A DNA stretch of 64,000 nt. It comes from Diadema setosum. Lineage: Eukaryota; Echinodermata; Echinoidea; Diadematoida; Diadematidae. Both the position numbers and the translations under genes were made by a program. The notes under the pieces were generated by a model. The model saw nothing but the letters and a program-made list of their open reading frames with translations. It did no database searches and was not told where the DNA came from. The stretch covers positions 7,560,336 to 7,624,335 of the forward strand of contig NC_092690.1 in assembly GCF_964275005.1 (NCBI RefSeq), read 5' to 3'. Shown here in pieces: positions 1-10,900 of the stretch (position 1 is the stretch's first letter; each line of letters opens with the position of its first letter).

Positions 1-138
1 GTACACAAGTCTAAAGTCTTCTGATCGAAATGTGTATGGGCCATATAAAAAATGCTGAAAATGAAGTGGTGTACACAAGTCTAAAGTCTTCTGATCGAAA
101 TGTGTATGGGCCATATAAAAAATGCTGAAAATGAAAGA
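1..138. repeat. Tandem duplication, 69-bp unit, two copies
   Basis: The 69 bases at 1-69 recur almost exactly at 70-138, both beginning GTACACAAGTCTAAAGTC. No coding signal is seen. It lies downstream of the last ZPR1 exon visible in the window, so it is either in the final ZPR1 intron or in its 3' flank. Confidence 0.9.
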
Positions 139-487
139 AGAGTTTCTGGTTTGAAGGGGAAAATAAAGACAATAAAGACCAAGAAATGGTCACAGATGCT
201 TCAAAATACCCTTTTTCTTTTCATTTCAAACTGAAGCCATGTTCAGCAGCAATAATGGTTCAATAATTTTCATCTGTCTTCTAATTCTTGGAATTGCCGA
301 TGCACATGTTAAAAAGTCCTGTCACATATGCACTGTGGGATACCCCGGTGCCATTGTTGCTCCTGGCTGTCTTTCATGTGCCTGAGTTCCCATGAAATTC
401 AATGCAATTTTTGTCTGATTTTCTTTCGTTGCTGCTTTTTCCTTATCTAGAATTCAACTAAAAAACGAGTTTAAAATGTCAAAATTT

Positions 488-722
488 CACTGATTTGCAG
501 TCACGAGAATTATGGTTCACTACTGCAAGGCTTCATTGTGCTGGCCACATGATGGAAAGCGAAGAAATCTTGAACAAGAAATACCACTAAATAAAGACAG
601 AATGTGACCGGAGTGCATATGCAGCCAAAACCAGGGGAAGTTTGACCGTGAGCTATCCCATAATGCATCTAAAACACTCCTCTGCCAACCGTTACGGCAC
701 CTAGGTATTGGCGATACTGAGA
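488..722 (+). repeat. Dispersed repeat, inverted partner at 4796-5025
   Basis: This stretch of about 235 bp matches the reverse complement of 4796-5025. Shared landmarks are a 'TATGGTTCACTACT' segment, 'CACATGATG' plus a 'GCGAAGAAATCTT' segment, 'GAGCTATCCCATAATGCATC' and 'CACCTAGGTATTGG'. Both copies sit in or beside ZPR1 introns. No protein is encoded; the family is not recognised. Confidence 0.75.
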
Positions 723-736
723 ATTAACTCCCCTCT

Positions 737-1105
737 TTAAAGGGATGGAAAAGTTTGTTCAGATATTGACAAACCTCCTATGAAATACGAAAGGGCAAAT
801 AATTCTACGAGGAATTCAAAGTTTATTTGATGAAGATTGGTTTTGAAATGGCTGAGATATCCAAAACAAAACAATCGTAATAAAAGGTGGGACCCACCTT
901 TTATTAGGATCGCTTTATCAGGATTGCTTTGCTTTACTTTGTTCTTGGATATCTGAGTCATTTCAAAACCAATTTTTATCAAATAAACTTTGAATTTCTC
1001 TTATAATAGTAGGGTTCTTGACATTTCATAAAGTGGTTTCTGAATATCTGGCAAAAAGTTAAGAGTTGAAATTTCACCTCAACCAATGCTATACCAAACC
1101 TTCAA
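737..1105. mobile_element. MITE, 'TTAAAGGGAT' family (copy 1)
   Basis: This is a foldback sequence centred near 890 at a GGTGGGACCCACC palindrome. The arms carry 'GGTTTTGAAATGGCTGAGAT' on one side and its inverse on the other. The left end starts TTAAAGGGATGG, while the right end is eroded. Better copies lie at 35287-35678 and 48695-49090, where both ends show TTAA. It is a non-autonomous element with no ORF. Confidence 0.75.
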
Positions 1106-1532
1106 ATTCAACATATTTATGCAGCTCTACTCTTGTTTGGATGCAATATCATCAATATCAATATCAAGGGTGAGAATTTCACATGTTATTTTACAATTTG
1201 AATCATTTAGGGATTAATTTCAATTTTCTGCCAGCTCTAACGGCTTTCACTGAATGAATGAAGACATTCTCTGATAAGGAAATTAGGAGATTGTTTGGCA
1301 GGCCTATACAGTGGACTCCCATCATGACAAAGTCCTCGGGACAGGCACTTTTCTTTCATTATATCAACATTTCATTACAACCAAACAAATAAACAATAAA
1401 AAACGAAGAGCAGATAATGTTGCAGCCCGAATTTTTACTTTGTTGTAAACAGAATTTTGTTATAACCGTGTTTGTTATAACAGGAGTTCACTGTATACCA
1501 TTTGCCCATCTATCCTGTAACACGATTCTTAC

Positions 1533-1598
1533 CTGTAGGTAGCTGTTTCCTGATGGGTCCTCCAGAATAATGGTGACAAACATCTCACCTCTTATGAG
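1533..1598 (-). CDS. ZPR1: ZPR1 exon 11
   Basis: This 22-codon exon, [20 protein letters not shown] plus LQ, has acceptor CTGACAG and donor CAG|GTAAGA. It matches the second DDPAGNSYLQ box of the family. The strong donor shows that at least one more exon follows; none matching its expected residues is found between 1 and 1500. Confidence 0.9.
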
Positions 1599-1687
1599 CT
1601 GTCAGGGAACAACACAAAACACACACTCAAATAAATGAATAGAAAGATAGACAGATAGATGGGTGGATATATGGACAGCTAGACAGG

Positions 1688-1760
<73 letters not shown>

Positions 1761-1778
1761 GGATGTATAGATGGATAG

Positions 1779-1860
<82 letters not shown>

Positions 1861-1908
1861 TCATACATAGATAGATAGGTAGATAGATAGATAGATACAG
1901 ATAGATAA

Positions 1909-1974
<66 letters not shown>

Positions 1975-4900
1975 GGATAAGTACATAATAGATAAATTAA
2001 TAGCTAGATATTAAGTATTTGTAAACAGATGGACAGGTAGACGGTCAGAGTGATCGACTGTAGATTAGCATAGATAGACAGACAGATGGATAAGCAGATA
2101 CTAGTAGATAAGAGCAATAGGTAGACAAATAATGAATTGGTCAATGATTTCATCAATTCAAAAGATATCTAGATGAAATACAAATTACTTGATTTGTTTG
2201 CAGCCAATCCAATGTGATCACAGATTCCTGTCTATTACATTGGTAAGATCCATTACAGTACATTCACTCTGTGCCTTGTCCTCTCAATTAATCATGTGTT
2301 TTGGCGCTGTGGTCTTAGATTTCTGTCTTCTTTGCTGATCTGTGCAATTTGTTTGTTCTGTTTTGTTTTGTTTTTTTGTTTACCTTGTCCCACTTCTCCA
2401 TAAATTCGCTCATCTTGGATCCCTGGTGGGAGTCGCCGAACATGAAGGGGTTCTGACTGCTCAGCTGCGACTTGACGTCAGTTAGAAGGCCCTCTAGAGT
2501 TGTGAATTTGGCGCCTAACGTCGTCATCGGCTCATGAGAGAAATCCAGCTCCGGGATGATGAGTTTGCATGTGCTCGACTGGAAGGAAAAGAAGAAATTG
2601 ATGCAAAATTTTTAGAAATCATTTGAACTACAAGAGCAAGGTACTGTTTGTCAAGGTGACAGTGCACGACAAAACAACTGAAAAGCAGAGTCGGACAGGG
2701 TGATTTACCTGAATATTGAGAATGTGTAACGAACAAATCAATTCAAGTCAAAATAATCATTCATTTATATCAGCTCAGTCTGAATCACATCATGTTAAAT
2801 CAATCAAATCCCAAAAGCAACAAAAATCAAATCAAATCAAATCAAATCAAAGGTAAACAGATCAAATAAGGATAAGCCAAGTCAAAGGAAAACAAATTAA
2901 AGCAAAGCACAGCAATGTACTGTCAAACCTATCCAACGTGGCCATCCAAGGCAGACAAAAAAGTTGGCTATTATAGATAAGTGGCCACTACAGACAGGGT
3001 CTTTAACACCACACTATTCCCTTGAAGGAAATTTTTCAATGGCCATATATGGCAGGTGGCCATTAAAGACAGGTGACTGAGAAGGCAGGTTTGATTATAG
3101 CAAATCAAAGCAAAGCACATCAAAGGGCTCACCAAAAGAAGGTGCTATGCAGAGATAAAATTCCGTAAGTCCAATCCAATCAGAGGTAAGCAAATCAAAA
3201 CAAGGCAAATCGAAGCACTCACCCGCAGGACGTCTCGACTGAGATCGATGGTGTCGGTCATCTTCAGCGTCATCCGCCGACCTTTCTCCGCAAAGCCCCC
3301 TCCCGTCTTCACCTCGTTGGACTTGAACCCACAGGAGTCACACGCCACGGCCATTATGATGACCTCCTTGAAGAACGGAATGTCTGACAAAGGTCAAAGG
3401 TCAAGGAAATCCTCCTCCCTGAATCTGTCTTTGTTTGTCTCTCTGTTTTGATCTACCTGCCCCCCTTTCCATCTCTCATGATGATAAGATGTTATTCACA
3501 AAAGTGAATGTTAAACTGACAAAGGTTAACCTCTCTCTCTTGCTCAACATGCACATTGAACAGTAAAAACCAAGATACAACAGAAACATATACAACAGAT
3601 TTCAGTGAAGAAGAGCAGTATACAAGCCCTGACACTACTGAAAAAAAAATAATAAAATATGCACACACATGATCTTTTGGTTAGTCAGTGTAAACCTAAT
3701 AGCTATGGTGGTCTCTGTTCTGACAAAGTTGAAAATTCCACACAAACTTCCAAAAGATGTATTTGATTACATTTTTGCTACCTCTAAGAATATCGTTCAT
3801 CAAATTCTCTATGAGGTCACTGATTGTATTCAAAACAAATGCTTACTCCATAAAAACAACCCCTTTGAGGTATGGCAACAGTTCCCTCCTCCCCCACCAC
3901 CCACCCCCCCCCCCCCTAAAAAATGGGGGGGGGGGGTAATATTTCCAATAATCTACCTTACATGAAGTCCACAGATCCTCTGGTAAAAGTACAAATATCG
4001 CTAAACTTAAACTCTGAACTGTTTTGCTGATTTGATTTCATACATAGTCTGACTCCGTAGGAGCAGTATAATTTATGTTTTCTTTCTTTTTTTTAATGAG
4101 AAAGGATACCGATGGGTTTCATCCTGCACTTGGTCGGGGCATGGCACTCCTGGCAGTCAACATTAAATTCCATGACCTCCTCCGGCACCAGAGGATTGTC
4201 TTCTGGTGGCCCAGCATCACCAGCCGCAGCATCTTCCTCATCCTACATGTAGTAAGAGCGGAGGGGCATCAACCACAAGATGAGTATCACTACAATAATC
4301 CAGTTCACAGCTAGCTCATGGGCACACTGGTGCAAATGGCCTTTTCTCAATTCACTCGTTTTCAAAGCACCATGATGCATAACATGCCCACAATTTGTGG
4401 AATTCACGTTCAAACAAAGAGTGAACTTGCAGAGATCATGTGACAAGAATGGTCTGTTAATTGACACTTTGGCAGGCATTCATTTCATCGTTCTGTGTTG
4501 AATGCATAAACAAAGTCTTCCTACCAACATTGCTATTAAAATACCAGGCTTGCTGTCACGTGGATGTGCTGGTAAGCACCATTTACAAGGGTTACATGAA
4601 TAATCAGTACAGCAGGGGTGCTAATCTCAGTGAATGCAAAAACAAACATGCCTGATTGTACAAATGACCCTATTCTGCTCATGCGCAAAGTGGAACTATA
4701 AACTGACTTATTACTTAGGGGAAGGATGTATCCCATTCTCTTTGAAGGAACAGGAGAAACTCACTATATAGCAAGGACCTATAAACCATGACAGTTCTCG
4801 GTATCACCAATACCTAGGTGCCGCATTTGAGCAGCATTTTAGATGCATTATGGGATAGCTCACAGGACAAACTTGCCCTGGTTTTGGCTACACATGCACC

Positions 4901-7900
4901 CAGATCACACTCTGTCTTTATCCAGAGGTATTTTTTGTTAAAGATTTCTAAAGATTTCTTCGCTTTTCATCATGTGACCAGCACCCTGAAGCCTTGTAGT
5001 AGTGAACCATGACTCTAGTGACCCCAAATCAGTAAATAGAAATGTTCAACTCTTTTAAGCTGAATTATAGCCAAGGGAAAAAAAAAAGGTAACAAGGGGA
5101 AAGCACACAATTAACTCCATTAAATTGTATGGGAACTGCGACTCGTGTGAGACAACCGGAAGTGAACAAGGGCACTGAGGAATCCCACAGTGCATCTGTG
5201 ACATAGCTCTTCAGCAGGTGCAGAAATTTTCTACGCATTGGCGATACCAAGGATTATCTTGCTTTATCAGGTTTTTCACTGTTATATCGGGGTGCAAAAA
5301 CCAAGAAATGTATAGATTGGGACCTGCAAATCATCTTGCTGTAAGAAGGTTTTGTTTTAAACCATTTCTTTATAACAAGGTTTCACTGTACTAGAATGAT
5401 CTCTGAAGCTCAGGATTTAGTGTTTGTATTAAGACTGTTGATCTTGTCTACATAACAAGCTGATGTCACTGTTTTACCAATCTTTTGATGCCATGCTAAC
5501 ATGTTGATTGTAACACATGGAGCACCTCATTAAAGCTTTCCTAATATGTTCTCCTCTGGTGATACTAAGCTCAATTCTGTGAGCAATTTAAAATGTTTGC
5601 TATTAAAGCATTCCTGATTTTCTGTGGTGTAACTGAAACAAACCATTGCAAACTAAAAGTAGACTAGATCGGTTTGATAGGTGGACGAGTATTGCAAATA
5701 CTTGGAAGCGGGTAGTTGGAGGGTAGGAGATGGATTGCAATTAGATATGGACAAACTACAATTAAAACAAATCTCAATCAAGTGTACATCATGTGTACAA
5801 AGGAAAGAAGAGATAGTGACTCCTTTGTCTAAAAAGATTTCAATGTAACATATCATAGAGTTACATGATTTCTTTGAAGATAGACTGACCTACATACTCT
5901 GTATCTGTGATTATGTTTTTTGTGTGATTTCAATCTAGGCCCAGTATATCCATAATTACTATTACTAAGTTTGGGGGTTATTTTTTTGTCTGGTATTTTT
6001 CTTTTTTTAGGAGAGAAAGAGAGAGAGTCAGAAAGGCAGTAATTCAACAGATATTGCCCAGCGTTTAATGCCTTATTGTCGCTAAATTGTCTGGAGAGGT
6101 CACTGACCTGGAATCCCAGCATCCTCTGCTGCTCACTGGTCCGCTTGTAGAAGGTGACCTTCAGGGCGGGGTCAGGTTTCGGTGCAAACGGATTCTCCAC
6201 AAAGCTATTGCCAGCAGGGTCGTCAATAATCTGGGGAGGAGGTGGAGGACACACAGAGTCATAAGTTACATTCACACACAGTTGCCGAACTTGAAGTTCA
6301 GGTCAAAGACTTAACTGTCGATAATTAGCTCCACTTGTGAATGCATGCCGCATGTTCACACGCGCACCTAAACTTTAAGATACAACTTATGAGCGAATCC
6401 CACTCAGCAGTTATACTGGTAGTGCCGAGTTTTTGCTATGACCTTATGACCATACAGAATAGCGAAGCTGGAGGTTGACCCAGAAGTGAAAGAGAAGCGA
6501 GGTTCACACTAACTCACAAGCTTGTTGATCATTGCGTCCACACGGAGTGACCACCCCAGGGCTGGTGGATGGAGCATAAATCCTAAGATGTCTTGTGGTT
6601 CTAATCATCATTAAACTTTAAGATTGCCAACTTTCAAGTGCATCCACATGGCGCTAAATGACAAGCTAATCATCAAGAGTTAAGATTTCTACCTAAACGT
6701 AAAGTTTAGGAACAGCGTCTAAACGTAACTAATATGGGAACTGGTTTTGAAATGCACTGTTTAGGTATCACTAACACCATAGACAGATTTCTCAAGTCAT
6801 TAACAAATTCAGACATTATGAAAATTTCCAGTTACTATTACTGCTCACTCAGGGGAATAAAAACAATTTACTTAACTCCATAAAAAAAAAGTGGATGTAT
6901 ATTGCCATGCAACAAAAATGTAGTTTCCAGACTACAAAATCAAACAAGTTCTAGAAAAGCACTTGGAGAGCACAGACCTCCGCCAAGTCAGCAAGTCATT
7001 TCCACCCTCACACGCCTGCAATTTCCCCCAAAATAGAAGCATTTTGTTTACATCATTGCACTGCGCCTAGCCTGAGCAGAGCATGCACTTTAGTGCACAT
7101 ATGTAAACCTCCAGTACGCACAGCTTGAACTTAATGTTTGTTGACCTTATATGCCAAAAGATTAAAAATCCTTTAAAAATCCATACAAATTCGCGGATCA
7201 CTACCAAAATTGCATGAGGTGTTCCTTGTATCAATATCGACTTTTTCTGCAAGTTTCATTTTAATCCATACACAAATTTTTGAGTTATTTTGCAAACAGA
7301 CAAACCAACGCCGATAATCACTTAAAGGACAAGGATTGAGAGAATGCAGCAATATTAATAGAACACATCAGTGAAAGTTTGAGGAAAATTGGACAATCGA
7401 TGCAAAAGTTATGAATTTTCAAAATTTTTGTGTTGGAACCGCTGGATGAGGAGACTACTAAAACTCGTGATGTCATATGAGTACAACAGTATAAAGAAAA
7501 TGTAAAGAAAATTCAACATATTTTCACTTTTTTTCGCATAATAAAAGAGCACTTGACTTACCTCTTTCTAAAGGCAATGGGAATAGTATTACCCATAACA
7601 CATGTCAGTAACGAGTCAAGGGAATGTGTACTTTTTTTCAAAAGATGAAATTTTGTGAAATTCTCTTTATATTTTCCTTATATCATTGTACGCATGTGAC
7701 ATCATACACAGCAGTAGTCTTCTCATCCAGCGGTGACTGCACAAAAACTTCAAAAAATCATAACTTTTGAACGGATTGTCCCATTTTCCTCAAACTTTCA
7801 ATGATGTGTTCCACTAATATTGCTACATTCTCTCAATCCTTATCTTAATGAAGGTGTCTTTTCGGAGGTTACAATATTAAACTGAAAAGTACAACACAGT

Positions 7901-10900
7901 AAATCTTCCAGCATCAATAGCAACGTATTTTCAAGACTACAAAATCAAACAGAACACTACTAAACTGAAAAGCAACAACACAGCAAATCTTCCAAAATCT
8001 CAGCAAAGTCAAGTTGCAGGTACTCACCAGATGGAAGGGCCTTGGTACGTTTTTTAATTTTTCAATGAAAGCATCAATCTGCGCAGCTACTTCTGGTTGC
8101 AACGCCTACAAAACAAGAAGTAGCAATTGGGAGGAACTAAACTTCACATGCAACACACAAAATTTGAATTGTAGTGACATAAGTTTACATGTGTCATACG
8201 AATGAACTGAGTGCATCTAGGGATGCCAGGTATGCACAAGTATGCGCAGAATTATGAAAATTAATTTGTTTTATGTAAACTTGCTTTGGAAAATAAAAAA
8301 AAAAACATAAAAACAAAAAAAAAAAACAACAATTTTACCCTACTAGTTTTTACTGGATTTAGAGAGAAATCATATGCCTACACTGTCAAAAACAATAAAA
8401 GAACAAATGCAAAACATTGAATTGCTACAATAACAGTGGTTTTGTGCACATCTGGCCTGAACAAAACAGAACTCGACATCTCTCACTGAGCATTAACTCT
8501 TCAAAAACCTCTACATATATGTCCAAAATCTATTCATTTTTATACAGCTGTAGCAATCTCCAACAAATTACTAGTAGCTGCACAACATTTTGCAAAGTGA
8601 AAAAAAGAAGAAAAAGAATACAAAGCTGGAAATCTACTTTCATTTCAAAACAAAGTGATCGTCGGTTAGGGTTTTTTTTTTCCTTCCTTTTTTTTTTTCT
8701 TTTTTGTTGCTGGATTAAGATAAAATGTGGAGTTTTCTCACCCTCCTGACTGGCTGGTCTTGCTCAAGACCGGCAGCTGCTCTCTGCAGAAGTCCCTCCA
8801 CTGTCGTTAGGGCTGAAAGGGTTAAAGAACATGACAGCACATTCGGGTTATATCTGATCTGGGTCTAGGAATCTGAAGAAATACTACATAAGTTAGCAGC
8901 ATTAACATCAATCCCGTCCTTCTCACCTACAAAGCAATCTACTGTTACTAGCAATCTACCGTTACTATAATTATTGCTGGTACTAGAACTAGAATAGCTT
9001 CTACTTTTATTTCACTACTACTATAATTGTTACTACTTCTACTACTAATGATGCTGCTTCTGCTGCTGCTGCTACTACTACTACTGCTACTACTCGTACT
9101 ACTTCTACTACTACTACTCCTTATCCATGGCTCGACACTAACTTTTTTGTTTGGTGGCCCAATGGGGCCACCAAAATCCTAAATTTCAAATTTTTGGTGG
9201 CCCGAGAGAAAAATTTCGTGGCCCGAAAAAAACAATAAAAAACATTAAAAGTCCTTTTTTTTAAATGAGTCAAATATCTAAGTTTTATGATAGTAAGAAT
9301 TAGAAGTTTGACATATCTACTCATGAATAAACTTCAACAAACTTGCAACACTCACTCTCAGGCACTCATTAAGTCCTTTTTATCCATCCTTTAAACAAAT
9401 TTAACTGCTAATTTCCGGCGCAAAAAGTTACGAATTTATTGACATACTTTTCAAAAAATTTTGGTGGCGCGAGGCGGGCCACCAAATTTGCCCTTTTTTA
9501 AAAATTTGGTGGCCCGACTTTCATTTTTGGTGGCCCCCGGCCACCGGTCCACCGTTAGTGTCGAGCCCTGCCTTATCACATTCCTTCGGACTTCTACTAT
9601 AGTATTAGTAGTATTACTATGCATGCTACCATTTTCATTACTAATACTACAACTACTTCTACTACTAATATCATGTCTACACATACTATGATAAACTGTT
9701 TCTATCTCTTCAACTTGTTCTCTCTTTTATTTATTATTTTCCCTGCTTCAAGGTTGTACAAATTACATCACATCTTTGCCAAACTCTTTTTTTATTTGAG
9801 TCATGGCATGGTAACTGTACATGTTACATGTAAAGCCCACATTAAAACATTATTTCCTTCATTTACCTAATTGAACCTACACAACCTGATCAACATAGGG
9901 CCTACCATTTCACATGATGGATATAGTGTTCACTATTAAAAGTGAATGATATTTAGGACTTTTTGCATACTACAATGTATTTTGCTAATTTGCACATTCT
10001 AAAGTGTGTAACATGAACATGTGATAAACAAAACTGAGCAAATAGCAAACAGTTCTCCTAATAATCTTACTTTGTCACAAAAAATTGTCATGATGCCTTG
10101 AAAAGGTCGTATCTGAGATTGTATCGTGAGCACTTACTCCCTTTTTGCGTGAAGGCTGGTATCTCGAAGTCCAACTCAGGGATCTTGGCAGTGGCTGAAT
10201 CTGTCTTCACAACTTGTCTGTCCATGTCCTGAGGGTCAAATAAAAATATTAAATTAGCTGTAGAACACTGGACAAAAGCATAGTATGAGAATGATTAACA
10301 CATGATTAAACTTTCCTTTTCAATGTACTACATACAAGGCATTGCAATGATGACAAACTGTGAAAAAGAGATGATTGTATTGCAATTTCATCAATTTGTA
10401 AAAGGTGATTTTCCATGTTTGTTAGTGTGTTTGATATACACTGTAACTCAAACATATGCTTGGGTAAGGGATAAACCAAAGTAACAACAAGTCATTGCAT
10501 CAAACTTTCATTCATCAAACTTAGAGTTCGCTCCTCCTTGATTAATTTGCAGGAGAAACTCTCAAGTCTGATCTCATAGCAGGTATTTGAAGACTATTTA
10601 ACTGTTTTAGAGAGAACTTAATATCTGCAGCTCATTAGGGGAACTGTGCAAAAGAAAAAAGCAATCCAAACTGTTAACACATCAACTCCACATGTTGTCA
10701 GGAAAGTATTTTTGTTAATTTTCAGAATGAGAACCCTCCCCTTCCCTCACAAAAATATATCATTACTTCATATAAGGTAGAACCTTGAGTAATACCCCTA
10801 TTCCACAGAAATTTCTTCTCATCGGTCACTCGTCAGAAGCAAAGTTCGTTGCTTCCAGCCACCCCCTGAAGTGTATCAGATCACAGTCTGATGAATCCGA

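Noticed and set aside
1602-1868. Open frames rich in SIYL repeats
   Set aside because: They are translations of the GATA microsatellite.
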